DNA of 64,000 nucleotides from Lutjanus erythropterus (GCA_020091685.1 CM034606.1:11951695-12015694); one strand, 5' to 3'; numbered from the stretch's first letter, positions 1 to 12,545 are shown. Numbers and translations are program-made. The notes: generated by a model not told the origin, from the letters alone.

Positions 1-3000
1 GTAGGGATTATTAGGTATCAAGGTCGATATCAAGGTCATTTATTATCACTACACAACACAGGAAATAAGAGTTGTAGTTCCTTTATGCTAAACACACATG
101 TAATATTTATACAGATAACTTATTTCATAGTAGAAAAGCACAAAATAAAAGAAATCAATATATACAGATATAATATATTACAGTATTATTGTAGTACATA
201 CAGTTATGATGCACGTTTTTGGAATTTGCACCAGGTTAAATGTAGTCAGTATCAACCAGATGGTGATAATAATACATTTGACAGCTTCACATTAAGAGTT
301 GGACATCTGGGAAACATTGTCAAGCAGGAAAGCGAGTTTATTTATATAGCGCCTTTCACAGACACCAGTTTCAAAGTGTTTCAGAGTCAAGGAAACAAAT
401 AAGTAAAACAAAGACACTAGATAACATATACAGGGGGAGCCAATAAAAGCTCAAGATTAAAACATAAAATACAAGATGCTACCCAAATGCCTGTATGTAC
501 AGATATTAGCTGCTTAAAGGCCACACAGTCCAAAGATCTCAAGCTTACTGGGGGACTATTCCAAACCTGAAACCAGACTATTCCAAAACTTGAAATGTGT
601 TTGAGGAATACCCTGAGTGGAGGGCTTGTAGTGTGGTGGTGTAGAAAGTCAATAATAAACTGTGTGAGTGCGCCATGTGTTTAAACATGCGTACATACAT
701 ACACATGCTGTTGTCACAGCAACACAACCATGGGAAAACTTGGCATACGCTCATCTAGGGGTTCCAGGGCTTGGTCATCCATGCATATATAAATAAACAA
801 AAAAACTGAGTGTTTAGCTACCAGACTAAAGGTAAAGCGTGTGGGCCCACCTGTTTCCTCTCTGCTCCGGCTCAGAATCCAGCGCTCGTCATTCAGGCAG
901 GTCACTCTCCTCGGCCCTACCCCTAACCTTTTTCACTGGTGCTCCGCTGACAGGTCATTTTATAGATTTTAAACACGCAGACATTTACTCGAAACAAAAC
1001 TTTACATGGAAAAGGGGGAAACTTAATGTCTCACAGCACTTCTTCTCGTCACAGCATTCACACAAACATCTCTCTTTACTTTGGTGTCCCCTGGTTGCTT
1101 CCCATCGTCTCATGTAATTACTTTGGCACACCCCTTTGAAACACCCACTGTGTGACTAGGTAAGCCCACATCCTTGCATGACAGACATGCAGGACAGTCA
1201 GTAGGTAGAAACTGTGCCGGGACACTGTGGATATTGCAAATGCTTGTAACCTGTGAGTGGTTGAGTGTACAGAGGCCAGCCATCTCCCATTTACTCTTTC
1301 CTATTAATCTGCATCACCAAACAGGCACCAAACAGGAAAGAGCCACTGATACGCAGTAAAAGGAGATGTGAGAGGACAAGAATTTGATTGTCAAGTAGAC
1401 TGCGACTGATAGATGGAGGGTAAGAGAGGGAGTAATAGAAGAATAGATGGAGGGAGCTAGGGGTGTATGTGATAAAAAATGATTTTATGGAGATGGAAAA
1501 GGACAGGCAGGGAGGCTGGTGGCTGTGTGCTGGCACAAGAAGAGACAGGGAAGTGTAATAAAATGAGAGATTGACAGGGAGGTGGAGGAGGACACATGAA
1601 TGTGCAAAGACAGCTTAAGAGTTTGTTGTAGTGAGGTCATACTTGGACGTGGTTCCATGCAGAGAGGCAAAAACCAGCACTTCAAACTGTTCTTTGGCAC
1701 GCATGCCCTTTTCCCCTGTCCCCTTTTTTTCAGATCAGATCGTTTGATAAGGTAAGGTTTGTGTGCACCATCTATAAAGTATTAAAATCTCAACTCATGT
1801 CTCGAGGAAATAGGGATTCTACACATTTTTTTGATTTCCTGGCTCGCTTTTGTTGTTGACTCAAGTGGTGGGGAAATCACCACACCCAGGAGAAATGAGG
1901 CCATTTAAAAGACCATTAGTAGGCTGGTCATTTACAACACTGCCATTAACAGCTTAGCCAGCGGTAGGTCTGACCTTTTCTTGTCAATCATACCACTAAT
2001 CCCTGAGTAGGCACAAATTACTCAGGACAAAGTGGCGGTCCTGGAGTTAGCCATTTTCACTGTGGCTGGCGTATGTTTGTGTATCTGTGGCTCCTGCGGT
2101 GCCTCCGTTTCTGCGTGGACTGTTGATCCTGGACGGGTCTGGACGTTATTTCAGGCCGAGCTGTCCAAACGCGGTGTCATTACTTTTCAGCGCTAGCTGT
2201 CTCGATGGTTAGCTTTCAGGTCTGTTGCCAAGCTGTGGGATGCCAGACCAGTGGTGGTGTGGGGGTTTGTGTCTTCTCCAGATATACGCCCAGTGGTCAG
2301 TCAGTCACCAGGTCAGCCTGCCCTGTGTCATCAGCAGGTTGGCAGCATGGCACACTGTTGCGGCCTGTGGCACAGCCCTAATTGGCAGTTTCTCTATGTG
2401 CGGCTTGTTTTTGGCCTAAATAAAGACATGTTGCAATCTGTTTTTAATTCCTGGGGAAGTCCTGACAGCATGTAATGGTTTGGGAATCTCCTGTGTGTCT
2501 TTTTGGAAGTAACCACAGGGTTTCCGCAGGTCTTTAAAATGTCTAAAATCCAATAATATGAATTTTAGGCTTTGTCTGAAATATGGTTTTGACGATTTGT
2601 AAAATTCAATTGGAATGTTAAGTTAATGTTACTTTTATAAAGTTGCATTAACTTACGTCTCACGTTAATATGTGTTTTTGGGAAAAATTTGTATTAACAT
2701 CTACAAAATAAAACCAACATGGATCCACTCCGCACTATAACATTCACTCCTGCAACTCCTGTGCAATGAGGACACAGGTGAGCTGTTTAAAACCATGTTC
2801 CGACTTCCCTAAATACTTGATTTTTTTTTTTTTTTTGCCAGAATTGTGAAATAGGCCTTAAATTGCATTCATAGTGGTTTTAGAAAGGTCTTATGTGTCA
2901 GTCAGCTAATACACTGGTACACTGAATATCAACTGTCAACTAAATTTGGTTTAGTGAAGACGTTCCTAATATATCTACTTTGTTTTCATTCATTTAAGCT

Positions 3001-3149
3001 GATAGTCATTGATGCTGAATGTATATTACTTGTCTTATCGTCATTTTCAGTGCCTTGAAGAGTCAGCAGCAAACTGTCAAATCAAGTCAAGTCCAAAATA
3101 ACAATTACATATACAGGGTAACAATACAACCTTCCAGAGTGCCTGAAGT

Positions 3150-3408
3150 AGCAGTGTAAGAAAATATCAATACACTTGAGTATCACAATATTATGTTTTA
3201 TAATACTACATTACCTCTTAAAAGCACTGCATATTGTGATATATGCAAATATTTCTGGCAGCCGTTTATTTTTGTTGTGTTAAAACCCCCGACTGCTAGA
3301 TAGCAGTGTTGTTATCCATCCTCACTGTTCTGATTGTATAAAAAAAAATACTTGTTACACCTGTATCGTGATTTGTATCATATTGCCAGTTCACAGCCCT
3401 AACCTGAA
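3150..3408. repeat. Decayed dispersed repeat
   Basis: An AT-rich block runs from a 'gtgtaagaaaatatcaatac' motif to 'cagttcacagcccta'. It resembles a dispersed repeat common in fish introns, which I recognise from general familiarity and could not compare with a library. No open frame of note is present, and the ends are approximate. Confidence 0.3.
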
Positions 3409-4471
3409 CTGGGAACAAAGGTTCTTGATCTAAAAATAAAAAAGACAAAAACAACTCAACAGAACTTTCAGTTTCCACCAAAACTGCCCTCAGAACCCCC
3501 CATTAAGTCCAACTCAGGCCTGTTGTAAGGCCCTGCCTCAAACTCCAGGCCTCACCCAGGGGTGAATGAAAATTGGGGTGATGGTTGTGCGTTCAGACTG
3601 TAAGAGTGACCGGGGTTGCAGAGCTGTCCTAATGAGGTGTGTAAAGACAGCTAATCTAAAGTTTACACAACTCTGTCCAGTGCAGGCTCACATTGATTTA
3701 CGTGCCTGTTGCTGACACATCGAGGGCCTGAGGGGCTCTTTGTGGCCTCTGACAAACGTTCATACTCTATGAACACACACATAGACAAACACATTTCTAC
3801 ACAGCACATATGTACTATCTCTCACACACTCGTAATCAGTGTTTGCTTGACAGAGAAAGAAGTAGAGGCCATTGCCCGCTCAGCAGAATAAACACTTCCA
3901 AAACTGTGTGACACAAGTAGTCACCGCCTGGACGTTAAGTGCGTCCAGCAGGCGCCAACCCATACGCACAAAATCACATATTGGATACATACACTACACT
4001 AAATTGCATTAAGCAAAATATCTAAAATGTTGACATAGAATATTCTCACTGTTTCTGTCTTTCATGTCGCATACGAATACACACATTCGCGTCCCATCAA
4101 GCTGATTGACTCTGAAATCTACAGTATCTGTGCTTTCAGCCATGCAAAGTGAAGCCAAAACATTACGTGGGGGAGACGGTGCTAAGCTGACAGCACCCAC
4201 CCATTACCCCCAAGCCCCCTGCCATCTCCACTATATTTCTAGCTTTTACAGTATACACTTTCATATCTTGTCTCACTGTCAGAACCACTTTGTTCTGCTC
4301 TTCATCAGGCTTTCTGCTCCTTAGCCTGACTTACACTAATGTTCCCTTTCAGAGTGGAGGGGAGACAGATAATAGTCCTCTCAGTTTCTTGTGTCCTAAC
4401 ACAGGAGGTAGTTTTTATGTCTCCGCGCGAACAACAGCCGTAGCCAGAGGCATGGTTTTTTTTTCGGGGTG

Positions 4472-5090
4472 TCTGTCCCATACTTGTGAATGTGATATCT
4501 TAAGAATGTTTTGATGGAATTTCTTCAAACTTGGTATAAATGTCCACTTGGACTCAAGGATGAACTGGTTATATTTTGGTAATCAAACATCAAAGTTCAA
4601 GGTCACTGTGACCTCATGTCTGTCCCATTCCTGGTGACGGAATATCTTAAGAATTTGTAGGGAAAGTCTTCAAGTTTGGCACAAATGTCCACTTGTACTT
4701 GATGAAAAGATTTGATTTTACAGGTCAACCTTCAAGGTCACTGTGACCTTAAATCTGTCAGTCCCATTCTTATTATTGTGTAACTCAACAACACTTGGAC
4801 AGAATTTCTTCAAACTTGGTAAACATGTCCACCTTGGCTCGAGGATAAAGCGATTAGATTTGAGTGGTCAAAGATCACCGTTACCTCACAAAACATATTT
4901 TTTAACCCATAACTCAACATTTCATATGCTAATTATGACAAAATTAGACACAAATATCTAATAGGATAAAATTATGATGTGATGATATTTTATATCCAAA
5001 AAGTCAAAAGTCAACTTCACGGTGACATCATAATATTTTGCAAAGGCACTTGAAGCTCTCTATCAGGCCTCTGTACTTTGTAAAAATTCA
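4472..5090 (+). repeat. Dispersed repeat with internal units of about 140 bp
   Basis: Imperfect units recur at 4472, 4619 and 4754. Each begins near 'tctgtccca', contains 'tttcttcaaacttgg' or a variant, and ends with a 'ggtcactgtgacct' palindrome. The last, divergent unit merges into a unique tail (about 4925-5085) with 'gacaaaatta' and 'cctctgtact'. The same tail occurs at 52075-52205, so the block moved as a unit with a defined 3' end. A reverse-orientation fragment lies at 13775-13895. Short open frames inside it are not conserved between units. Confidence 0.7.
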
Positions 5091-5100
5091 TTCAGTGAAA

Positions 5101-5504
5101 GGTCTGCAACCTGCGGCTCTTTTGCCCCTTTCCAATGGCTCTCTGTGGCTTTGATTTAAAAAGTAAAATGGAAATGAATAATGGTTATTATTTTTAGCAT
5201 TTTAATTTTCACTTATTGTTGTTGCAAAAAGTGATTTTTACATTTTTGATTGCAAAAATATGTCGTCTATACACAGAATGAACAAAATGTTTTGATAGTT
5301 TGTCAGCTAAAATTGTTCTGCATCTACAGCCTTTTACACTAAATGTTGCAGGTAGCTTGTCTTGTGTCTCCCTAGCCAATCTATGGATGCCAAATTTTAA
5401 AAATGTCTCAGAGGAAAATAGAAATTTGAATTTTTGCAGCTCCTGTTTTTTCTTTTTCAGCCAAAAATTGGCTCTTTTCATGTTAGAGGTTGCATCCCTG
5501 CTCT
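5101..5504. mobile_element. Probable hAT-type MITE, degenerate
   Basis: The block starts 'ggtctgcaacctgcggctc' and ends 'gaggttgcatccctgctct', giving imperfect terminal inverted repeats. The flanking octamers cagtgaaa (5093-5100) and aagtgaaa (5505-5512) match at 7 of 8 positions, as expected for an old hAT target-site duplication. The interior is non-coding. Loss of several bases from the left end would explain the shorter left repeat. Confidence 0.5.
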
Positions 5505-7259
5505 AAGTGAAAACAGCTTCTCACTCAAAATGAATCACTGGAATAATACATGTCGATAATGTGATAAAAATACACTTAATACCGTTCTACAAATTTCTTC
5601 ATAGTCTTCACTAAATATATTATGCAGACATGGAAATAAACTGGTTGGCGGAGGCATCCATCCGCGAGGCAGTAGTTCTAGTTTTTTTCCCCCTCAGATC
5701 TGCTGCACTTTTACTACTGTGGAATAACCTTTACCTCATTTTAATAATAGTAATGATAATATCTTTTATAATCCAGAGGAATTCTCTTGTTGCTTTCTTT
5801 ACTCTGGAGGTCAAATACCACAGTCAGCTACAGGCTTTCAGGGTTTCGCTTTCAGCTGGACGGATGTGTGGCAACACAGGTCCTTGAACCCAGGCCTTCT
5901 GGTCAAAGAGCCGTCTTCATACTACACCACCATTTTGGCCTTTTCCTTTTCAAACTTGAGCCCTATTTCAGATTTGCAACATTGGGTCACAGGAAGTGGT
6001 CATAACCTGATGGCCTGTCTTTGACCAGCGTCCGGTGTTAAGCAAGTGTTTTCAAAGTTTGAGATGGATGGGATGAGAAAGGGGAGCGTGGCGAGGTGTC
6101 AAAGCCCCTAGCCTCGGCTCTGACCCTCTCACTCCCCGGCCGACCTTCACCACTCCTCTTCCCCCCGACCCTTGAACCTCGACCCCAAGGAGCTGTGACC
6201 TCAAGAGTGTCAATGAACGTCCGGTAGGCCTGGCGGGAACAGGTCTGGAGCTGCTCGAAATGAGGAGGGGGAGATTGATGGAGAACGGAGTGAGTGAAGG
6301 AGAAACGAAAGTTGTTTATGCTAGGAGCGGATGTTTGGATTGCCTTGAGTCAGAGAGAGAGACAGATAGAGCCTCTGCTCAGTATTACTGTTGAGGTTAA
6401 TAGACCATCTTAAAGCTGCATGCCGCCATCCATTTTGGTCTGTAAAATGTTCGCTACTTAATATCTTTACGAGGAGACAGTGGTGCTTGAAATCAGTGTC
6501 ACACTTTCGAGGGGACAAGTGTAACTGTGCCTAACTGTTGTGTAAGTGGGCTGTCACACTGATAAAGAACATGAGGAGGCGCAGAGAGACAATGCTGAAG
6601 GCGGCTTAACTTATTAAGGAAGCATCGAACATTTAAATATTTTGACTTTCATCCCATCAGGACGCATTAATTCTTCATGGACCAAAATTATGTGGTCATG
6701 TGGAAGTTATATAACATGTTTATATCTTTTAAAACCCATTTCCCCACATGGTGAGACTTAACATACTGCTGATTTACTTCATTTAAAAGTTTGTATCAAA
6801 CATTCTTCAATTATGTGACTCAGCAGTTTTTTGGAGAAGGGGAAAAGACACAGTGGTTAGGGCATTACTGAGTAGGGAAATGAGGCTAATAAATAAAACA
6901 TGAATGCACAGTGTGGTTTGAAAAAAAAAAAGTTGAAATATGAAAATGTCTTCATGGAGATGGGGGGAAGGTGTGAGAGCTAAAGAGCCTCCAGGCTTTA
7001 TGTTTGTACCCAGCTCTCCTCTCTCCTCTGGCTTGCTTCTCAGGTGAAGTATGTGCAAGTTTGGTGCCACAGTAGTACATGCATGACAGTGACATTCACC
7101 TACTGCATGTATACACCTATTTAAATTCTGTCATTGTTGGGTCATTGGTTCCCTTGCTGCTGTCCTGATTTTATCATTGTCTATTTCAGTCTATAACATA
7201 TTAACTGATCACAGCAGCAATATAAGTTGTTTGTTGCTTTTTCAGCGCAATTTATTTTG

Positions 7260-8170
7260 ATTTTTCCATTCAAAAGTGTCCCTCCCACATCCCACACATT
7301 CATATATACATGCATACATAAATGCAATACATACATGTAGGTTTAGCATGCAAAATAATAAAACAATAGTGATTAGATACATACTGTGCATGCTTAGAAA
7401 GATAAAAATAAATAATTAAAAAAACAAGAAGAAGAATAAACAAAACAAAGCACACATACATTAAAAAAATATTAGAATAATAGAAAAGCTGTGCATTATG
7501 TATAAGTTCAGACTGTGCAGGCTCTCTGCATTATTGTCCTAGCACTATAATTTTGGTAGACGGGAAAACAAGGCACCAGATCTGAAGCCATTATCTCTCT
7601 GACCCATTGCAAGAGTAAAGGGGACTTTATTGATTTCCAATTGGAAATAATGAGATGCCAGGCCAGGAGAGCTGCAAGTGCAATAGCATTTAGCTGGTGA
7701 CCTGACTCTCCTCTGACTTTACTACACTGAAAATGGCAGCGGTGAGGGTTGGGGTCAAGTTTTTTTTTTACCGCACACATGTGAGAGGATGATGATGATA
7801 CATACTCATCAGTTTTAAGGCACTTTCAAGTGACAGTATCACAATGGTAGAAGGCTCTATGGTTGATGACTGTCAGGGCTTACAATTGACGATGGCATTG
7901 TCAGCCCATCCCTACTTTTGGGTATATTTTAGCTAGTCCATGTCTGAAATGAGTCCATGAAATGGATGGATGCAATAATGTCTTCCCACATCTGTTCAGA
8001 TAATTCTTCCCAAATGTCCTCTTCCCAGGCTGCTTTGTTATCAGCCCAAATAAGGGGCTTGATGTGCTGGATTGTGGTACATACCTTGGAGATTAGGCCC
8101 TTCTTTTATGGTTTAAGATCTCAAATGTAACTTACAGAATCAGCTGTAGTAAATTGACACTTGAAGAAGT
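7260..8170 (-). mobile_element. Tx1/L1-like LINE 3' end, decayed
   Basis: Read on the minus strand, about 8085-7985 encodes a Trp- and Glu-rich stretch (motif AWEEDIWEELSEQMWEDI). The frame at 7780-7508 encodes 'HQLNAIALAALLAWHLI' followed by 'NWKS'. Both resemble the region C-terminal to reverse transcriptase in fish Tx1/L1-clade elements. Stops and frameshifts separate the two parts. Beyond 7508 towards 7260 is AT-rich sequence compatible with a LINE 3' UTR. No reverse transcriptase catalytic motif is present, so this is a 5'-truncated dead copy inside the ate1 intron. The assignment rests on remembered family sequence. Confidence 0.55.
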
Positions 8171-9025
8171 TTTTGATAACATCATAGCAAAGGACCAGTC
8201 AGAGTGCCTTTGAGTTGAGTAAACTTAGGATCCCTTTGAACATCTTTCACAAGAGGAAAGACCTTTCTTTGTGGCATTGCATCACAGTTTTGCAGTTTTT
8301 CTCTCTATTATCTTGTTTTCCCAGCTGATTAGATGATCGGGTGGGATTTAGCAGCGCTGTGGCGAATGTTTTAGGAATTAAGCAGAAATATATGCAGTCA
8401 CATCACTCGTACCACCTGGGCGCTGAACTGTGAGCCACATTGGGGAGCTGTAGTGACGAGTGGGAGGCCCTGAGCTCTATTAATATCAAATCTAACTTGC
8501 TCCTGTTTGACTGATGTGTTGCCATGGGCCTGGCAAGCTAGTCCACTCCACAGCCTGGCCTGAAGTTTATTTTCATCTGCTTTCTTTCAGACCAGATCAG
8601 AATTGCTCACACAGGACAGGCTTGTGGATGGAAATACTGTGTGTACAGTGTGCACTTCAGAAGGGATGATATTAATTTTACATTTTAAGCATTTTGCAAT
8701 CGGTGAAATGGCAGAATGCTTGGAAAAGACAAGCTAAATGATTTTGCTAAGAGCTGAGGAGAGAGATAAAAGCATTTTAAGAGGGCAATTTGAGTAACTG
8801 GAGGAGAGATGTCATTCACCGAGGAGAAGCTGACATGAGATACTTATTGAAGTTCCAGTGAATGACAGCAAATGAAGGACTACTCAATCCTGACTGGAGT
8901 GGGAAGATGATTACAGCTCACGATGGATATTTAGACACACTTGCATTCACATGATGTGCAGTTCATAAATCTCCACAGCCTAAGACTATAAAAAAAAATT
9001 CCCTCTCGGAATATTCTAAGACTCG

Positions 9026-10105
9026 ATCGTTAATCACAACATCCTTATGGCAAAATATGGTTTTCATGATGTTGCTCTAAAATGGTTACTTGATTATTTA
9101 AAGAACAGAGAACAGTCTGTATCTATAAATAGGCAAAAATCAAATAAGGCTGAGTTACTTTGTGGTGCACCTCAGATTTTCATCCTTGGACCGATCTTAT
9201 GTAAGAGTTATCTAACAAGAGTCTGCAGTAATGTACTGCCTCTTTTACTTGATGATGACACATCTTTTTCACATTTTTGCCCACTGATTCAAGAAGCAAA
9301 TGATGAGCTATCATCCATTTCTAAATGGTTTCAGATGAACAATCTCTCTTTCAATATAAATAAACCTAATTTTATTATATTTTGTTACAAAAATAAAAGA
9401 ATACAAAAGCCAAAATATTCAGAGACAGTGCTGAAATAACTTTCTCACATAATGCATGAAAAATTCACATGGAAATATATTGAATTTGTCTGTAAAAACA
9501 CTATGGAGTCAATTAGTGTTTTGACTAGAGTTCATTAAATCATAAATCATTGTTGCATTTTAACTTTTTATTACAGCTTAAGCTATCCTTATATTATGTA
9601 TTTTAACACATGGGCTGCCACATGTCCCACTTTTCACAATCATTACTACTTAAGTATTTTTAACACATTTGTTTGATCTTTCGAAGTTCAGATTTTTGTG
9701 TTGGACAAGGGTTTCTTCTTGCACAGAGCATATTAGAAAATGACTTGCCTTGCACTTTACAGAATTAAAAAAAAAAAAAATCTAACATTCTCTCATATTT
9801 TAGAAGACACTCTATAAGGACTTTCCTCTTCCATATTGTCAGACTTGAATGCACATTGAAATATGGAGGACCATCTCTTTGGAACAATCTACCTCCATCA
9901 CATGCTCTCTTTTTTAAGCAATTTTGTGTTATAGCTTAGTCTTGACGCTTTGAAGTATGACTATTGGTATTTTTATAGGGGAGCTTTCTTTCTAAGTCTT
10001 TTTTTTTTTTTTGCTTCAATCCTCTGCACATTGTTCTAACTTTCTGCTATTCTTGTTGTCTTCTTTAATACAGTATAATGTGCAAATAAACTAAATTAAA
10101 CTATG
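9026..10105 (+). pseudogene. L2-like LINE reverse transcriptase remnant
   Basis: The frame through 9047-9439 is a reverse transcriptase palm fragment. In order it shows VNHNILMAKYG before the ATG, ALKWLLDYLKNREQSVSIN, a CGAPQ...ILGPIL block, an LDDDT sequence where active elements have F/Y-A-D-D, and WFQMNNLSFNINKPNFIIF. After the stop, homologous pieces continue (FTWKYIEFVCKN near 9465-9500, GGPSLWNNLPPS near 9865-9900). The 3' part ends in an AT-rich tail near 10100. The broken catalytic box, stops and missing 5' half show it is inactive. The protein pattern fits the L2/CR1/Jockey group; the exact clade is uncertain. Confidence 0.75.
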
Positions 10106-10660
10106 TATACTTAGGTTGGCTCCGTTGATGCTCCCTGCTGTGCTAGCCCTTGCATGTCCTCTTGGCGCCAGCTGTGGGCAGCTTGGCTCACCCTCTCACT
10201 CCTGGAGGCAACAGTTTTAATGTCAGAGCGAGGGTCATCATTTTCTTTTTTACCTTTTTTTTCCATCTGACTCTCCAGAGGACCATTCCTAGCTGCTGAA
10301 CATGCACACTTTTGAGATTAGCAGTGTTTTCACTGGTCTAATGGGAGCTGGCAGTGTATGACACAGGACCTGATGAAATGCTGAGTTTGGCAAGCCAGCT
10401 AGGGAGCAAGGCCCCGTAAACAAGGCCAACTAACTAGCCTGCTCACGCACCACTGTGACTCCAGGTTTAGGGCACGGGGGAATTAGTGCTGTGGGGGGAA
10501 AAAATGCTTTCTGCTCCTCCAGCGGCTTCTCGGAATAATGGTGTATCCCTGCCAAGTCACCAGAGGTTAACTCCTTTTAACGAAGGAAAATAAGGACAAT
10601 GTTTATTGTGCTTGATGTGTCTACGCTGGTCCTTATTATGTTCTCGTGTGTTGTGTCCAG

Positions 10661-10839
10661 GAGATGTTCGGGTGCTGAAGGACGTGGGCAGAGCTCTGGT
10701 GCTATACAGACGGACCGTCATGCCCTACGCAGCCTACTCCCGCAAACGCAAGGGCTCGAGCGACGAGACGGAGGTGCAGCAGTACGCCAGCTTGGTTGGC
10801 CAGGAGTGCGCTGAAAGGATTTTGCTCTACCGCGCCTAA
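10661..10839 (+). CDS. ate1: Arginyl-tRNA--protein transferase 1, terminal coding exon (partial gene)
   Basis: ATE1 transfers arginine from Arg-tRNA to N-terminal Asp/Glu (or oxidised Cys) of proteins, marking them for the Arg/N-degron ubiquitin pathway in cytosol and nucleus. This exon supplies the last 58 complete codons and a stop (taa, 10837-10839), plus two bases completing a codon split by the intron. Residues TVMPYAAYSRKRK, then YASLVGQECAERILLYR near the end, match the conserved C-terminal tail of vertebrate ATE1 (MPYGVY...YASLVGQ.C.ER.LL.R) as I remember it. The exon opens after an AG acceptor at 10659-10660. Codon use is GC-rich compared with the AT-rich flanks, as expected for real coding sequence. 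The upstream exons lie outside the window or were not found. fgfr2 follows downstream on the same strand, as in human. Confidence 0.88.
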
Positions 10840-11260
10840 ACACACAGCGTCACGCCACTGCAAATTTTTAATATACGTAAAGACACACTTCCCAGCAATG
10901 TATGTCTGTTTCTGTTTCTGTGCGTCTCCTCACTGTTTTTTGTGAAAGTGCTTTCTGCTTCTTCTCCCAGTAGTCTCACCATGCTTAACTCTACACAGGC
11001 TGGAACAATGCAGTAGCCAATCACTATCTACTGTATGGATGTACGTCACCCATTGGCCTCATTCATCAGTTATGTTTCACATGTTCACATTTATTTTATG
11101 AGTTGAATTTTTAATCTTCGATGAATCCTGCAGCATCCATTCTCAGTTTAGTTCTTCATCTTTTTTTGTTTGATGTGACAGGGACCAGTCCCTTGAATGT
11201 TATTTTGATATCTTATGTTCATCGCTTTCATTTTTGCGCCATCCTCAATCCAGTGTTCTT

Positions 11261-12212
11261 AAAGGGACAGTCCATCCCAAAATCGAAAATACAGTGGAAA
11301 CCTTTAAAAGTCTGTGTGGGTCAAATTTGTCTTGTTTTTCTTTATTTCTCATGCAGATTACCATCTAACTGACATTTTTATATTATACTATACAAGGTAG
11401 TCTAAGGAAACTCAGTTTATCTGCTGCGTCTCTTGTCATAAGCTTTGAGGTATTAACCAAAGCTTTAAATAAGTATTGTTATGTATAAAAAGACACAAAA
11501 TAAACATTGTAACTGAATTACTTGATACTATACTTACTACAAGCAAATTATTTAAACAGCATTTAACTTTTTGATCCGTACAAGCGCTTCATTGTAACCA
11601 TGATCAGTATAAGCGTTTTCCCCAGTACTCTTTTTTTCCCTCTTGCCTGTAGTGCTATTTATCCATGTAGATTGTATTGGTGTGAGTTGCACAGTTTTTG
11701 AGATATCGACAGTAGACTGACTTTTCTGTGAGCAGTTTCATGTACACATTTCACCTGCCAACTGTGTGACGGTGCATCTACTCATGGACGAGAGGCTTGT
11801 GCTTGTGACAGAATTGGATGTAAATATTAATGACGTCCTCCTTGACTGAGCTGTAACATTAGCCCCACTGAGCTAGCAAGTGCAATGACCCAGTTGGCAG
11901 TTGTAGTTCAGTAAAAAGAGTTCCCATGTGAAACTGCTCACAACAAGGTCTGGTGATTATCTTGAGCAACCGCATCCTAATTTCTGGAAAGAGACATTGC
12001 TGTTGAGTTTTGCAAATATTTTTTTTTTGGCGCTTTGAACACCACAAACCAAGTGCCATCTAGTTCCGTTATATTCAAGAGACAGCAGACATTTCTACAA
12101 CTGCAATCTTTAAAACTTGGCAACTCACACCAAAACAATCTAGATGGATTAACAGCACTACAGGTAGGAGGAAAAACATGTATTTTTGATTTTGGAGTGA
12201 ATGTCCCTATAA
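11261..12212. mobile_element. Palindromic TTAA MITE (family A), copy 1, interrupted
   Basis: A left terminus 'aaagggacagtccatcccaa' follows a TTAA at 11259-11262. After about 330 unrelated bases (about 11295-11625) the element resumes with 'cctgtagtgctatttatcc' at 11646 and 'attggtgtgagttgc'. The right arm (about 12112-12164) carries the reverse complement: 'caactcacaccaaaacaatc' then 'gcactacagg'. The right end 'gaatgtcccta' is degraded and its TTAA is lost. Copies 2-4 at 55841, 59908 and 62264 share arms and ends. The interior has no coding potential, so this is a non-autonomous element. Confidence 0.75.
11499..11504 (+). terminator. Candidate proximal polyadenylation signal of ate1
   Basis: A canonical AATAAA hexamer lies 660 bases after the ate1 stop codon, in AT-rich sequence. 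It lies upstream of both main arms of the MITE palindrome, so cleavage here would leave the hairpin out of the mRNA. Confidence 0.45.
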
Positions 12213-12539
12213 ATAATGATGCCGTAAAAGAGCATCTACGTACATACAGGTGTGCGCTCTCCTCTGAGCTGACGCAGGATGAGACTTATGTCAGCATCGC
12301 CACTTAAAGAGCGTGTTCTTCTTTGAATGTCCAGTGATTTTGAAGGTGGTCTTCAGTGGCTTACATGATATCCCAAAACTTAAAGGAGACTCATTCTACA
12401 CCTCAATATTGTAAAGATTTTTATCACTGGGTTTATGTGAAGCAAAGAACTCACTGTTTTCAATGTTTTTGTCTGTTGCATATTTATAGCTTTATTTGCT
12501 TTTCTTTTAAAATTGACTCTGTTATTTTTGGTTAAACTG

Positions 12540-12545
12540 AATAAA
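12540..12545 (+). terminator. Candidate distal polyadenylation signal of ate1
   Basis: AATAAA followed by ggggttgtat, about 1.7 kb after the ate1 stop. The GT-rich stretch just downstream is what a cleavage signal would need. Use of this site would retain the whole MITE palindrome in the 3' UTR. Confidence 0.4.

Larger units (their letters stand above)
1..10660 (+). other. ate1: Probable last intron of ate1
   Basis: This stretch ends in a pyrimidine-containing tract and an AG acceptor (ttgtgtccag, 10651-10660) directly before the ate1 terminal exon. I found no reading frame in it resembling the preceding ATE-domain residues, so it is read as intron. It contains decayed repeats and LINE tails listed separately. 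The remaining parts (about 1-3150, 3410-4470, 5510-7260, 8170-9025 and 10106-10650) hold only short AT-rich or low-complexity tracts in which I see no gene. A small upstream ate1 exon could have been missed. Confidence 0.6.
10840..12545 (+). other. ate1: Probable ate1 3' UTR
   Basis: Non-coding sequence follows the ate1 stop. Polyadenylation signals AATAAA occur at 11499-11504 and 12540-12545, giving possible 3' UTRs of about 0.68 and 1.7 kb. Most of its second half is a palindromic MITE (about 11626-12212). The true end cannot be fixed without transcript data. Confidence 0.5.
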
